A DNA stretch of 59,511 bases from a gamma proteobacterium L18 (GTDB lineage Bacteria; Pseudomonadota; Gammaproteobacteria; Pseudomonadales; Pseudomonadaceae), in the NCBI GenBank assembly GCA_000497835.1, contig KI547167.1:457357-516867 (forward strand), read 5' to 3'. Position 1 is the stretch's first letter; every line of letters begins with the position of its first letter. The position numbers and the translations under genes were made by a program. The notes below the pieces were generated by a model that had not been told where the DNA came from, searched no databases, and was given only the letters and a program-made list of their open reading frames with translations. Positions 1-10,132 of the stretch are shown piece after piece.

Positions 1-57
1 ACACGGACTGACACACCGCGCCGCCTGCGACGCAGCCTTCGGCAGCTGCTACAGGCC

Positions 58-139
58 GGCGTCGTCTGCATCGCGGCCAAGGCCGGCTCCTACCGCGGAC
101 GGTGTAGGAGCCGACTTTAGTCGCGATGCAGGCGACGCC
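58..139. repeat. 82-bp REP-type inverted repeat (class A)
   Basis: Arms reading GGCGTCGTCTGCATCGCG and CGCGATGCAGGCGACGCC face each other, with an inner CCGGCTCCTAC/GTAGGAGCCG stem. A second copy of exactly the same length is at 25815-25896. Just upstream (about 28-52) is a separate short element, GCAGCCTTCGGCAGCTGC, related to repeats at 2363-2452 and 19262-19351. Confidence 0.8.
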
Positions 140-247
140 ATTTCAAGACAGTTGCTGCTACAGGAGCGAGGCGTACGCGGCGGGGGAGGAACGCGTGGCA
201 GGCACCGGGGGTCTATCCTCTACCTTTTCCATGAAGGAACCACCCCC

Positions 248-616
248 ATGGCTCAGTTCGAACCCGGCTATCTTCGCCTGCAGCGCACGGCCCTGCAGCC
301 TGACGACTTCAGCTACGACATCGCCCTGCACTATGACGTCCTGCAGGATGCCGAACGCGGCAAATACGTGCATTTCAAGGTTGAAGGCCGCATCAACGAC
401 CAGGCCTTCGATGACGAATTCGAGCTGGGCAAGGATGAGTGGTACAACTTTGCCAGTTCGGCAGATCACATTGCGCGCAAGAACGGCTTGCCGGCGACGC
501 ATGTGTTGTCGCTGTCGGTGCACAGTCATTATGACGCTGCGTTTGAGGATATTCGTAGCAGGATTGGCGCGAAGTCCGGGGACGCCGTTGCTCCGGAGCA
601 TTTGCCCCCTTACTGA
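248..616 (+). CDS. small conserved Pseudomonas protein (DUF5064-like)
   Basis: This 122-residue protein has no signal peptide or membrane segment. It is acidic and rich in aromatic residues (FDDEFELGKDEWYNF), which suggests a small soluble beta-rich fold. I recall proteins of this look as the DUF5064 family, found mainly in Pseudomonas; the function is unknown. The ATG at 248 is chosen because AAGGA lies about ten bases upstream; a longer frame from 152 has no support. It stands alone between two REP elements, upstream of and codirectional with the gcsR-like gene, but 230 bases away with a REP pair between, so co-transcription is doubtful. Confidence 0.65.
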   Translation: MAQFEPGYLRLQRTALQPDDFSYDIALHYDVLQDAERGKYVHFKVEGRINDQAFDDEFELGKDEWYNFASSADHIARKNGLPATHVLSLSVHSHYDAAFEDIRSRIGAKSGDAVAPEHLPPY

Positions 617-673
617 GACAAGGGGTTCCATCTGACGCAAACGTAGGAAGCCCCCTCCGATACTGTACACACC

Positions 674-760
674 GTGGGAGCGGGTTCTACCCGCGAAAAG
701 TACGCTGCGGTGTGGCAGAAAATCTGCGGCGCCCTGTTTGCGGGCAGAGCCCGCTCCCAC
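674..760. repeat. REP pair (GTGGGAGCGGG type)
   Basis: Two REP units in inverted orientation, GTGGGAGCGGGTTCTACCCG and its complement at the far end, enclose about 40 bases. The same REP class recurs at 15166-15252, 18205-18289, inside 27962-28256, and at 54124-54210. It fills most of the 617-845 gap upstream of the regulator gene. Confidence 0.85.
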
Positions 761-845
761 AACCACAGTTGATCCCACCAGGATGCACGATGCCCCCGGG
801 CAAGGCATACTCGCCCTCCCTGCTGTCCAGATTCCCTGCCCGCCC

Positions 846-2354
846 ATGCGCATTCACGTCAGTTTCATCGATCGAGTCGGTATCACCCAGGAAGTCCTCG
901 CCCTGCTGGGCGCGCGCAATCTCAACCTTGATGCCGTGGAGATGGTGCCGCCCAATGTCTACATCGATGCGCCCACACTCAGCCCGAAAGTGCTGGATGA
1001 ACTGCGCGAAGCGCTGTTGAGCGTACGCGGGGTACAGAACGTCAATGTGGTGGATATCTTGCCGGGCCAGCGTCGCCACCTGCAATTGGATGCGTTGCTG
1101 GCCGCCATGACCGACCCGGTGCTGGCGCTGGACAGCGCCGGCAATGTGTTGCTCGCCAACCCCGCGCTGATCAGCCTGTATGGCCGCGAGCCCGCCGGCG
1201 AATCAGTGACCGAGCTGTTCCGCGACCCGACCCTGCTCGACACCCTGCTCGACCAGGGCTTTCGCCTGCCCCTGCGCGAAGTCAGCGTCAACGGCGAAAC
1301 CCTGCTGCTGGACGCCACGCCCATCACCGACGCCGGCGCGTTGCTGACCCTGTACCCGCCCAACCGCATCGGTGAACGCCTGGCCGCGCTGCACCATGAC
1401 CATGCCGAGGGTTTCGATTCGCTGCTGGGGGACTCGCCGCCCATACGCACACTCAAGGCCCGCGCCCAGCGCGTGGCGGCGCTGGATGCACCGTTGCTGA
1501 TCCAGGGCGAAACCGGCACGGGCAAAGAGCTGGTAGCACGTGCCTGTCACGCCATCAGTGCCCGCCACAGCGCGCCATTTTTGGCGCTGAACTGCGCGGC
1601 CCTGCCGGAGAACCTCGCCGAAAGCGAACTGTTTGGCTACGCGCCGGGCGCGTTTACCGGTGCCCAGCGCGGCGGCAAACCGGGGCTGATGGAGCTCGCG
1701 CACCAGGGCACGGTGTTCCTCGATGAAATCGGTGAGATGTCACCCTACCTGCAGGCCAAGTTGCTGCGTTTTCTCAACGATGGCAGCTTCCGCCGCGTGG
1801 GCGGCGACAAGGAAGTGAAGGTCAACGTGCGCATCCTCAGCGCCACCCACCGCAACCTGGAAAAGATGGTCAGCGAGGGCGCCTTCCGCGAAGACCTGTT
1901 CTACCGCCTCAACGTGCTCAACCTGGAAGTGCCGCCGCTGCGCGAGCGCGGCCAGGACATCCTGCTGCTGGCGCGCTCGTTCATGCAGCAGGCGTGCACG
2001 CAGATCCAGCGGCCTATCTGCCGTCTCGCCCCAACCACCTACCCGGCGCTGCTGGGCAACCGCTGGCCGGGCAACGTGCGGCAGTTGCAGAACGTGATCT
2101 TCCGGGCGGCGGCCATCTGCGAAGGGGCGCTGGTGGACATTGGCGATCTGGACATCGCCGGCACTGCCGTGGCGCGCCATGGCCATGACGGCGAGGTCGA
2201 GAGCCTGGAACAAGCGGTGGACGACTTCGAGCGGGCATTGCTGGAAAAGCTGTACACCAGCTTCCCCTCCACCCGCCAGCTGGCGACGCGCCTGCAAACC
2301 TCCCACACCGCTATCGCCCACCGCCTGCGCAAATATGGCATCACCGGGAAATAG
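846..2354 (+). CDS. gcsR: TyrR-like sigma-54 enhancer-binding regulator of glycine cleavage (GcsR-like)
   Basis: This 502-residue protein has the TyrR-family layout. An ACT-like domain (about 1-70) is followed by a PAS domain (about 76-180) and a sigma-54 AAA+ domain, with Walker A GETGTGKE at 221-228, GAFTGA at 268-273 and Walker B FLDEIGE near 290. A C-terminal helix-turn-helix (about 455-502) ends the protein. The intact GAFTGA loop means it can contact sigma-54, unlike E. coli TyrR. The start at 846 matches the N-terminus typical of the family (MRIHVSF); an in-frame ATG at 783 would add residues with no resemblance. There is no clear Shine-Dalgarno. In P. aeruginosa GcsR activates the gcvH2-gcvP2-glyA2-sdaA-gcvT2 operon in response to glycine. 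Here it lies directly upstream of the same genes and of a sigma-54 promoter, so the same role is likely. Confidence 0.88.
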   Translation: MRIHVSFIDRVGITQEVLALLGARNLNLDAVEMVPPNVYIDAPTLSPKVLDELREALLSVRGVQNVNVVDILPGQRRHLQLDALLAAMTDPVLALDSAGNVLLANPALISLYGREPAGESVTELFRDPTLLDTLLDQGFRLPLREVSVNGETLLLDATPITDAGALLTLYPPNRIGERLAALHHDHAEGFDSLLGDSPPIRTLKARAQRVAALDAPLLIQGETGTGKELVARACHAISARHSAPFLALNCAALPENLAESELFGYAPGAFTGAQRGGKPGLMELAHQGTVFLDEIGEMSPYLQAKLLRFLNDGSFRRVGGDKEVKVNVRILSATHRNLEKMVSEGAFREDLFYRLNVLNLEVPPLRERGQDILLLARSFMQQACTQIQRPICRLAPTTYPALLGNRWPGNVRQLQNVIFRAAAICEGALVDIGDLDIAGTAVARHGHDGEVESLEQAVDDFERALLEKLYTSFPSTRQLATRLQTSHTAIAHRLRKYGITGK

Positions 2355-2362
2355 CACCCCCC

Positions 2363-2452
2363 TGTAGCAGCGGCCGCAAGGCCGCGTCGCAGGCACCACG
2401 CAATGACTGACACACTGCAGAGGCCGTGACGCAGCCTTCGGCAGCTGCTACA
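2363..2452. repeat. inverted repeat (GTAGCAGC type)
   Basis: TGTAGCAGCGGCCGCAAGGC at one end is mirrored by GCAGCCTTCGGCAGCTGCTA at the other. The element immediately follows the gcsR-like stop and may end or trim its transcript. A close relative is at 19262-19351. Confidence 0.7.
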
Positions 2453-2463
2453 CAATACGCGTC

Positions 2464-2498
2464 GGAATGATATCACTACACCGTATCGATATCATTCC
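2464..2498. promoter_or_regulatory. perfect 11-bp inverted repeat upstream of gcvH
   Basis: GGAATGATATC (2464-2474) and GATATCATTCC (2488-2498) are exact reverse complements separated by 13 bases. No T-run follows, so it does not look like a terminator. It lies about 150 bp upstream of the gcv sigma-54 promoter, at a distance usual for enhancer or operator sites. The protein that binds it is unknown. Confidence 0.5.
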
Positions 2499-2562
2499 AT
2501 GGCACTTTAATCCCCCATTCCCAAGGCGCTGATCCGCCTAAGAATTATTTCCCGCTCCTGCC

Positions 2563-2580
2563 TGTAGCGATTTCGCTACA
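2563..2580. promoter_or_regulatory. 18-bp palindromic GcsR-type binding site
   Basis: TGTAGCG-ATTT-CGCTACA is a perfect palindrome with 7-bp arms and a 4-bp spacer. This closely resembles the TGTAACG-N4-CGTTCCG sites I recall for P. aeruginosa GcsR. It is centred about 75 bp upstream of the -24/-12 promoter, a proper enhancer position. A weaker inverted repeat, GTGTTT (2594-2599) with AAACAC (2615-2620), follows and could be a second site. Confidence 0.65.
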
Positions 2581-2645
2581 ACCACCCTTTCCCGTGTTTC
2601 TCCAAAAACCGCTAAAACACTGATTCCAAAGGCCAAAACCAAGGT

Positions 2646-2661
2646 TGGCAACGAACTTGCT
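2646..2661 (+). promoter_or_regulatory. sigma-54 (RpoN) promoter of the gcvH operon
   Basis: TGGCAACGAACTTGCT matches the -24/-12 consensus TGGCAC-N5-TTGCW with one mismatch, and the GG and GC pairs are correctly spaced. It predicts a transcript start near 2672 and a leader of about 75 bases before gcvH. Its partner would be the adjacent GcsR-like activator. Confidence 0.85.
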
Positions 2662-2746
2662 AAGTAACCGGCAGACCCCGTCCGGTGCCTTGCCCCGGAC
2701 ACATCCATTGCGTAGGCCAGCCGTCATCTGGCCCCGAGGAGTTTCC

Positions 2747-3124
2747 ATGAGCGAATTGCGTTTTACTGTCGAACACGAATGGCTGCGCGTTGAAGCGGAC
2801 GGCAGCGTGACGGTCGGCATCACCCCCTTTGCCCAGAACGCCCTGGGTGACGTGGTGTTCGTGCAATTGCCGGAACTGACCACCTACGCCAAGGATGCCG
2901 AAGTCTCGATACTGGAATCGGTAAAGGCCGCCAGCAGCATCAACATGCCCCTGGACGGTGAAGTCGTGGAAGTGAACAACGAACTCGACGCCAGCCCCGA
3001 GCTGGTCAACGAAGACGCCCTGGGTGCCGGCTGGTTCTTCCGCTTCATCCCCGCCGATGCCAGCCAGGTGGGCGAACTGCTTGACCAGCAGGCCTACGAC
3101 AACCTGATCGCCGCCCAGGCCTGA
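2747..3124 (+). CDS. gcvH: glycine cleavage system H protein
   Basis: H protein carries the aminomethyl group on a lipoyl arm between the P, T and L proteins of the glycine cleavage complex. The product is 125 residues, the usual size. The lipoylated lysine is Lys60 in the ESVKAAS motif, and the C-terminal half shows the expected GWFFRF segment. The ATG at 2747 has CGAGGAG about six bases upstream. It is first in the gcvH-gcvP-sdaA-gcvT set, ten bases from gcvP, and is expressed from the sigma-54 promoter upstream. Pseudomonas genomes often carry a second gcv locus, so this is one of probably two copies. Confidence 0.96.
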   Translation: MSELRFTVEHEWLRVEADGSVTVGITPFAQNALGDVVFVQLPELTTYAKDAEVSILESVKAASSINMPLDGEVVEVNNELDASPELVNEDALGAGWFFRFIPADASQVGELLDQQAYDNLIAAQA

Positions 3125-3134
3125 GGACCGACTG

Positions 3135-5981
3135 ATGACCACTTCGCTGACCACCGGCAACGAATTCATCGCCCGTCACATCGGCCCACGCGCCGCTGAC
3201 GAGCAGGCCATGCTGACCACCCTGGGCTACGACACCCTCGACGCCCTGACCGCCAGCGTGATCCCCGACACCATCAAGGGCACCGCCGTGCTGGACCTGC
3301 CGGCCGGCCAGGGTGAAGCCGAAGCACTGGCGGCCATCAAGGCCATCGCCGCGCAGAACAACCTGTTCAAGACCTACATCGGCCAGGGCTACTACAACTG
3401 CCACACCCCGGCGCCGATCCTGCGCAACCTGCTGGAAAACCCGGCCTGGTACACCGCCTACACCCCGTACCAGCCAGAAATTTCCCAGGGCCGCCTGGAG
3501 TCGCTGCTCAACTTCCAGACCCTGATCAGCGACCTCACCGGCCTGCCGATCGCCAACGCCTCGCTGCTGGACGAAGCCACCGCCGCCGCCGAAGCCATGA
3601 CCTTCTGCAAGCGCCTGAGCAAGAACAAGGGCAGCCACCGCTTCTTCGCATCGGCCCATTGCCACCCGCAAACCCTGGACGTGCTGCGCACCCGTGCCGA
3701 GCCCCTGGGTATCGAAGTAGTGGTCGCCGACGAGGCGCAACTGGCTGACGTCAGCGAATTCTTCGGCGCCCTGCTGCAATACCCGGCCAGCAACGGCGAC
3801 ATTTTCGATTACCGCGAACTGGTTGAGCGCTTCCACGCCGCCAACGCCCTGGTGGCCGTGGCCGCCGACCTGCTGGCCCTGACCCTGCTGACCCCGCCGG
3901 GTGAATTCGGTGCCGACGTGGCCATCGGCAGCGCCCAGCGCTTCGGCGTGCCGCTGGGCTTCGGCGGCCCGCACGCGGCCTACTTCTCTACCCGCGACGC
4001 GTTCAAGCGTGACATGCCTGGCCGCCTGGTGGGCGTGTCCATCGATCGCCACGGCAAGACCGCCCTGCGCCTGGCCATGCAAACCCGCGAGCAACACATC
4101 CGTCGCGAGAAGGCCACCAGCAACATCTGCACCGCCCAGGTGCTGCTGGCCAACATCGCCAGCATGTACGCCGTGTACCACGGCCCGGCCGGCCTGACCC
4201 AGATTGCCCGCCGCACTCACAGCCTGACCGCGATCCTGGCCCAGGGCCTGAGCGCCATGGGCGTCACCGTCGAGCAGCAACACTTCTTCGACACCCTGAC
4301 CCTGGCCACCGGCAGCGCCACCGCCGAGCTGCACGCCAAGGCCCGCGCCGCTGGCCTGAACCTGCGCGAAATCGATGCCCAGCGCCTGGGCCTGTCGCTG
4401 GACGAAACCACTCGCCAGGCTGACGTGGAAGCCATCTGGGCACTGTTCCCAGGCCAACAACCTGCCTTCGACACCCTGGCTGCCGCCGTGGCCGAGCGCC
4501 TGCCGGCCGCCCTTCTGCGCCAGTCGCCGATCCTGGCCCACGAAGTGTTCAACCGCTACCACTCCGAAACCGAGCTGATGCGCTACCTGCGCAAACTGGC
4601 CGACAAGGACCTGGCACTGGATCGCACCATGATCCCGCTGGGCTCGTGCACCATGAAACTCAACGCCGCCAGCGAGATGATCCCCATCACCTGGCCGGAG
4701 TTCGGCAGCCTGCACCCGTTCGCCCCAGCCGAACAGAGCAAGGGCTACCAACTGCTGACCGACGAGCTGGAAAGCATGCTGTGCAAGGCCACCGGCTATG
4801 ACGCCGTGTCGCTGCAGCCCAACGCCGGCTCCCAGGGCGAGTACGCCGGCCTGCTGGCCATCCGTGCCTACCACCAGAGCCGTGGCGACGAGCGTCGCGA
4901 CATCTGCCTGATCCCGTCCTCGGCTCACGGCACCAACCCCGCCACCGCCCACATGGCTGGCATGCGTGTGGTGGTGACCGCGTGCGATGAACGCGGCAAC
5001 GTCGACATCGAAGACCTGCGCGCCAAGGCCATCGAGCACCGCGACCGCCTGGCCGCGATCATGATCACCTACCCGTCCACCCACGGTGTGTTCGAGGAAG
5101 GCATCCGCAAGATCTGCGCCATCGTCCATGACAACGGCGGCCAGGTGTACATCGACGGCGCCAACATGAACGCTATGGTCGGCCTGTGCGCCCCGGGCAA
5201 GTTCGGCGGCGACGTTTCGCACTTGAACCTGCACAAAACCTTCTGCATCCCCCACGGCGGTGGCGGCCCGGGCGTCGGCCCGATCGGCGTCAAGTCGCAC
5301 CTGGCGCCGTTCCTGCCAGGCCACGGCACCATGGCGCGCAAGGAAGGCGCGGTATGCGCGGCACCGTTCGGCAGCGCCTCGATCCTGCCGATCACCTGGA
5401 TGTACATCCGCATGATGGGCGGCGAAGGCCTCAAGCGCGCCTCGCAGTTGGCCATCCTCAACGCGAACTACATCTCGCGTCGCCTGGAAGAGCACTATCC
5501 TGTGTTGTACACCGGCAGCAACGGCCTGGTGGCCCACGAGTGCATCCTGGACCTGCGCCCGTTGAAGGACAGCAGCGGCATCAGCGTCGACGACGTGGCC
5601 AAGCGCCTGATCGACTTCGGTTTCCACGCCCCGACCATGTCGTTCCCGGTGGCCGGCACGCTGATGATCGAGCCGACCGAGAGCGAATCCAAGGCTGAAC
5701 TGGACCGCTTCTGCGACGCCATGATCTGCATCCGCGAAGAAATCCGCGCGGTGGAAAACGGCACGCTGGACAAGGACGACAACCCACTGAAAAACGCGCC
5801 GCACACCGCTGCCGAACTGGTGGGCGAATGGGCCCACGCCTACACCCGCGAACAGGCGGTGTACCCGCTGGCCTCGCTGGTGGAAAGCAAGTACTGGCCG
5901 CCGGTAGGGCGCGTGGACAACGTGTTCGGCGACCGCAACCTGGTGTGTGCCTGCCCGTCGATCGAGGCGTATCAGGACTGA
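3135..5981 (+). CDS. gcvP: glycine dehydrogenase (decarboxylating), P protein
   Basis: The PLP-dependent P protein decarboxylates glycine and passes the aminomethyl group to GcvH. At 948 residues it is the full-length fused form, with N-terminal and C-terminal transaminase-like halves. The PLP lysine is Lys701 in the HKTF motif, followed by the glycine-rich GGGGPG loop. The start lies ten bases after the gcvH stop, so the two are translationally close. It is followed by a 370-base gap filled by two large palindromic elements before sdaA. In P. aeruginosa a glyA gene occupies this interval; none is present here. Confidence 0.97.
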   Translation: MTTSLTTGNEFIARHIGPRAADEQAMLTTLGYDTLDALTASVIPDTIKGTAVLDLPAGQGEAEALAAIKAIAAQNNLFKTYIGQGYYNCHTPAPILRNLLENPAWYTAYTPYQPEISQGRLESLLNFQTLISDLTGLPIANASLLDEATAAAEAMTFCKRLSKNKGSHRFFASAHCHPQTLDVLRTRAEPLGIEVVVADEAQLADVSEFFGALLQYPASNGDIFDYRELVERFHAANALVAVAADLLALTLLTPPGEFGADVAIGSAQRFGVPLGFGGPHAAYFSTRDAFKRDMPGRLVGVSIDRHGKTALRLAMQTREQHIRREKATSNICTAQVLLANIASMYAVYHGPAGLTQIARRTHSLTAILAQGLSAMGVTVEQQHFFDTLTLATGSATAELHAKARAAGLNLREIDAQRLGLSLDETTRQADVEAIWALFPGQQPAFDTLAAAVAERLPAALLRQSPILAHEVFNRYHSETELMRYLRKLADKDLALDRTMIPLGSCTMKLNAASEMIPITWPEFGSLHPFAPAEQSKGYQLLTDELESMLCKATGYDAVSLQPNAGSQGEYAGLLAIRAYHQSRGDERRDICLIPSSAHGTNPATAHMAGMRVVVTACDERGNVDIEDLRAKAIEHRDRLAAIMITYPSTHGVFEEGIRKICAIVHDNGGQVYIDGANMNAMVGLCAPGKFGGDVSHLNLHKTFCIPHGGGGPGVGPIGVKSHLAPFLPGHGTMARKEGAVCAAPFGSASILPITWMYIRMMGGEGLKRASQLAILNANYISRRLEEHYPVLYTGSNGLVAHECILDLRPLKDSSGISVDDVAKRLIDFGFHAPTMSFPVAGTLMIEPTESESKAELDRFCDAMICIREEIRAVENGTLDKDDNPLKNAPHTAAELVGEWAHAYTREQAVYPLASLVESKYWPPVGRVDNVFGDRNLVCACPSIEAYQD

Positions 5982-5995
5982 TCTGCGGCGTCTGA

Positions 5996-6160
5996 TTCCC
6001 GAGCTTCGCTCGGTCCCACACCGGTCGCGGCAGTGGTGTCAGGGAGGCAAAGCACACAGCCTTTGGAAGCAATGCAGGTATTTCTGTAGTGCCGCCAAAG
6101 GCTAAAAGCTTGATCTCATTGATTCAACTGCCGCGAACGGTGTGGGACCGATTCCCGGGC
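5996..6160. repeat. composite palindrome, copy 1 (about 165 bp)
   Basis: REP-like ends (TTCCCGAGCTTCGCTCGG on the left, GGTGTGGGACCG on the right) flank a long internal hairpin. The outer stem pairs CGCGGCAGT with ACTGCCGCG, the middle holds CAAAGC/GCTTGA, and the apical stem pairs AGCCTTTGG with CCAAAGGCT around a small loop. The apical stem has several mismatches here. It runs directly into copy 2. Confidence 0.85.
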
Positions 6161-6320
6161 AGAGCCCGGTCCTACACCGGTCGCGGCAGTGGTGTCAGGG
6201 AGGCAAAGCACACAGATCTTGTTGGCACTGGGGTATTCCTGCGGTGCCACCAAAGGCTAAAAGCTTGATCTCATTGACTCAACTGCCGCGAACGGTGTAG
6301 GACCGGGCTCTGCCCGGGAA
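6151..6320. repeat. composite palindrome, copy 2 (about 170 bp)
   Basis: This copy is arranged head-to-tail with copy 1 and shares its right tip. Its ends are CCCGGGCAGAGCCCGG and CCGGGCTCTGCCCGGG. The internal left arm is nearly identical to copy 1 (GGTCGCGGCAGTGGTGTCAG), but the apical stem differs: GGCAC pairs with GTGCC. The two copies fill the gcvP-sdaA gap. Confidence 0.85.
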
Positions 6321-6351
6321 ACAGCCAACACAGTCCCCCTGGAGAACTTGT

Positions 6352-7728
<1,377 letters not shown>

Positions 7729-7758
7729 TCCCCTCTTTCTGGAATTCTGGAGTCAACG

Positions 7759-8880
7759 ATGTCCGAACAACTGCAACACACACCGCTGCACGCCCTGCAC
7801 CTGGAACTGGGCGCGCGCATGGTACCGTTCGCCGGTTATGACATGCCTGTGCAATACCCGCTGGGCGTGATGAAGGAACACCTGCACAGCCGCGAGCAGG
7901 CCGGCCTGTTCGACGTGTCGCACATGGGCCAGATCCGCCTGACCGGCAGCGACGCGGCCGCCGCCCTGGAAACCCTGGTGCCGGTGGACATCATCGACCT
8001 GCCCGTGGGCATGCAGCGCTACGCCATGTTCACCAACGATCAGGGCGGTATCCTCGACGACCTGATGGTGGCCAACCTGGGCAACGACACCCTGTTCCTG
8101 GTGGTCAACGCCGCCTGCAAGGACCAGGACCTGGCCCACCTGCGCGCGCACATCGGCGAGCGCTGCAGCATCGAGCCACTGTTCCAGGAACGCGCGCTGC
8201 TGGCCCTGCAAGGCCCTGCCGCCGTGACCGTGCTGGCACGCCTGGCGCCGCAGGTGGCGCAGATGACCTTCATGCAGTTCGCCGCGGTTTCCCTGCTGGA
8301 CGTGGACTGCTACGTCAGCCGTTCGGGCTACACCGGTGAAGACGGCTTCGAAATCTCGGTGCCTGCCGCCAGCGCCGAGGCCTTGGCCCGTCGCCTGCTG
8401 GCCGAACCGGAAGTGGCTGCCATCGGCCTGGGTGCCCGCGACTCGCTGCGCCTGGAGGCCGGCCTGTGCCTGTATGGCCACGACATGAACGAGCAGACCA
8501 CGCCCATCGAGGCCAGCCTGCTGTGGGCCATTTCCAAGGCCCGTCGCGCCGACGGCGCCCGTGCCGGCGGCTTCCCCGGCGCCGAGGTGGTATTCGCCCA
8601 GCAGCAAGGCGGCGTGGCCCGCAAGCGCGTGGGCCTGTTGCCTCAAGAGCGCACCCCGGTGCGCGAAGGTGCAGAGATCGTCGACGACAGCGGCACCCTC
8701 ATCGGCACCGTGTGCAGCGGCGGCTTTGGTCCTACCTTGGCAGGGCCCGTGGCCATGGGTTACGTGGACACCGCACACGCGGCACTGGACACGTCTGTGT
8801 GGGCCATCGTGCGTGGCAAAAAGGTGGCGATGAAGGTCAGCAAGATGCCATTTGTGGCACAGCGCTATTACCGCGGTTGA
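7759..8880 (+). CDS. gcvT: aminomethyltransferase, T protein of glycine cleavage
   Basis: T protein transfers the methylene group from GcvH to tetrahydrofolate and releases ammonia. At 373 residues it has the normal length. The family start ([20 protein letters not shown]) and the [10 protein letters not shown] segment of the folate-binding domain are present. A GGAG element lies about ten bases before the ATG, and sdaA ends 30 bases upstream, so the two are probably co-transcribed. It is the last gene of the cluster and is followed by a strong hairpin. Confidence 0.96.
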   Translation: MSEQLQHTPLHALHLELGARMVPFAGYDMPVQYPLGVMKEHLHSREQAGLFDVSHMGQIRLTGSDAAAALETLVPVDIIDLPVGMQRYAMFTNDQGGILDDLMVANLGNDTLFLVVNAACKDQDLAHLRAHIGERCSIEPLFQERALLALQGPAAVTVLARLAPQVAQMTFMQFAAVSLLDVDCYVSRSGYTGEDGFEISVPAASAEALARRLLAEPEVAAIGLGARDSLRLEAGLCLYGHDMNEQTTPIEASLLWAISKARRADGARAGGFPGAEVVFAQQQGGVARKRVGLLPQERTPVREGAEIVDDSGTLIGTVCSGGFGPTLAGPVAMGYVDTAHAALDTSVWAIVRGKKVAMKVSKMPFVAQRYYRG

Positions 8881-8886
8881 GCACAT

Positions 8887-8917
8887 CGCCATGGCAGCCC
8901 GTCGGGCTGTCATGGCG
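8887..8917. terminator. hairpin downstream of gcvT
   Basis: CGCCATGGCAGCCCG pairs with CGGGCTGTCATGGCG around a one-base turn, with a single mismatch position. There is no T-run, so it may act as an RNA 3'-end stabiliser or a weak or Rho-assisted terminator rather than a standard intrinsic one. Confidence 0.5.
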
Positions 8918-9057
8918 CCGACACGTGGCGCGTGTTTTATTCGATTTCGAACTGACTCCAGATCATTCGAAAATACCTGAATGAAAGGGTCGGAAACCCC
9001 CGCAGGAAAAGGCTCGAACGGCCGTTAAAAAGGTGAAAAACCAGCGCTCGCGAGGGC

Positions 9058-9087
9058 TTGTTTTTCTTCCCGAAGTTAGCGTAGAGT
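9058..9087 (+). promoter_or_regulatory. candidate sigma-70 promoter and long leader of the cold-shock gene
   Basis: TTGTTT (9058-9063) and TAGAGT (9082-9087) are spaced by 18 bases. A start near 9094 would give a leader of about 155 bases before the cold-shock gene, the length typical of thermo-responsive csp leaders. The rest of the 8881-9249 gap contains no convincing gene. Confidence 0.4.
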
Positions 9088-9249
9088 TTCCTCACTGTGT
9101 TTGCATGGGTCGCTATGGTTCGTGACCTGGGCAGTAGCTCTGAGTATTGCTACAACCCGTTCGACGTCTCTTACTTTCCTGCAACCAGCCCAGTATTTCT
9201 TTCATCGGAAAGAAGCTGTCACCAATTCAAGTTCCAAGGAAATAAGAAA

Positions 9250-9462
9250 ATGTCCCAACGTCAGAGCGGTACCGTCAAGTGGTTTAACGACGAGAAAGGT
9301 TTTGGTTTTATCACTCCAGAAAGCGGTCCGGATCTGTTCGTGCACTTCCGCGCTATTCAGGGCAACGGCTTCAAGAGCCTGAAAGAAGGCCAAAAAGTGA
9401 CTTTCATCGCCGTTCAAGGCCAGAAAGGCATGCAAGCTGACGAAGTTCAAGCCGAAGGCTGA
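9250..9462 (+). CDS. cold-shock domain protein (CspA family)
   Basis: This 70-residue single cold-shock domain binds single-stranded RNA and DNA and acts as an RNA chaperone. RNP1 (KGFGFI) and RNP2 (LFVHF) are both intact. The ATG at 9250 is chosen because it gives the family's standard [13 protein letters not shown] start and follows an AAGGAA element. The frame stays open upstream to 9097, but that extension does not resemble any family member. A long leader precedes it and an intrinsic terminator follows within about 20 bases, so it is a monocistronic gene. Confidence 0.95.
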
Positions 9463-9477
9463 TTCGTCCAGTTGCTG

Positions 9478-9513
9478 AAAAAAGCCCCTGCCGGGAACGC
9501 CAGGGGCTTTTTT
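9478..9513. terminator. intrinsic terminator after the cold-shock gene
   Basis: AAGCCCCTG and CAGGGGCTT form the stem around a ten-base loop, with an A-run before and TTTTTT after. It can act in both directions. Confidence 0.92.
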
Positions 9514-9541
9514 GTGCCCGGAATTTGATGGAGAGCCAAGG

Positions 9542-10027
9542 ATGAGCAAACGACTGACCCCCCAAGGCGATTTCGCCCCCGCACCATTCGGCCGCCGCAT
9601 GGCCGCCGTGCTCTATGACTTCCTGCTGTGCATTGCGCTGCTGATGGTGACCACGCTGGTCTACAAGCTGATCATGATGGCGTTCATCGGCGAGGCACGC
9701 CTGCGGACTTTATCCGAATCCGGTTCGCTGGACGGCGACCCCTTCCTGTCGACACTGCTGTTCTGCGCCCTGTTCGCCTTCTTCGCCAAGTTCTGGATGC
9801 ATGCCGGGCAGACCCTGGGCATGCAGGTATGGGGTGTGCGGGTGCAGAACCCCGACGGCACTGCGCTGACCATCTGGCAGGCGCTGCTGCGCTTCATCGT
9901 CGCCATCGGCTCGTGGCTGTGCTTCGGCGCGGGCTTCTGGTGGGCGTTGATCGATAAGCAGAAGCGTGGCTGGCATGACATCTACTCGGGGACGCAGTTG
10001 GTGCACATCCCCAAGCGACCGAAGTGA
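9542..10027 (+). CDS. RDD family inner-membrane protein
   Basis: The product is 161 residues. The family's Arg-Asp-Asp signature appears in the variant form FGRRMAAVLYDFLL near residues 17-30. Hydrophobic segments at about 22-45, 75-95 and 120-140 fit the usual three-helix RDD fold, and the GQTLGMQVWGVRV stretch is typical of the family. The biochemical role is unknown, although some members have been linked to ion transport. The ATG at 9542 follows GAGCCAAGG directly. It is transcribed toward lptG and ends before a bidirectional terminator. Confidence 0.85.
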   Translation: MSKRLTPQGDFAPAPFGRRMAAVLYDFLLCIALLMVTTLVYKLIMMAFIGEARLRTLSESGSLDGDPFLSTLLFCALFAFFAKFWMHAGQTLGMQVWGVRVQNPDGTALTIWQALLRFIVAIGSWLCFGAGFWWALIDKQKRGWHDIYSGTQLVHIPKRPK

Positions 10028-10041
10028 CCGTCTCTCCCCCT

Positions 10042-10065
10042 GTGGGACCGAGCGAAGCTCGGGAA
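10042..10065. repeat. single REP unit (GTGGGACCGAGC type)
   Basis: GTGGGACCGAGCGAAGCTCG is one REP unit with a short internal hairpin, without an inverted partner. The same unit forms the tips of the composite palindromes and the pair at 33671-33757. Confidence 0.7.
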
Positions 10066-10090
10066 GCAGGCGACACAAATCCCAGACAAT

Positions 10091-10118
10091 AAAAAACCGA
10101 CCCTGAGGTCGGTTTTTC
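10091..10118. terminator. bidirectional terminator between the RDD gene and lptG
   Basis: AAAACCGACC-CTGA-GGTCGGTTTT has A and T runs on both sides and separates two converging genes. Confidence 0.9.
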
Positions 10119-10132
10119 TATCGCGGCCAGTA

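Noticed and set aside
2500..2516. TGGCAC near the 11-bp inverted repeat as a second sigma-54 promoter
   Set aside because: The -12 GC is missing at the required spacing, while the site at 2646-2661 fits well.
2672..2746. Glycine riboswitch in the gcvH leader
   Set aside because: The predicted leader is only about 75 bases and shows no tandem aptamer structure; control is better explained by the activator and sigma-54.
3045..5837. Long open frame of 930 codons on the minus strand opposite gcvP
   Set aside because: It is a shadow of a GC-rich gene: composition is low-complexity (many Gly, His, Gln, Val), there is no family resemblance, and gcvP on the plus strand is unmistakable.
9097..9249. 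N-terminal extension of the cold-shock protein
   Set aside because: The frame is open, but the family start is at 9250 with a good RBS; the upstream part is better explained as the long csp leader.
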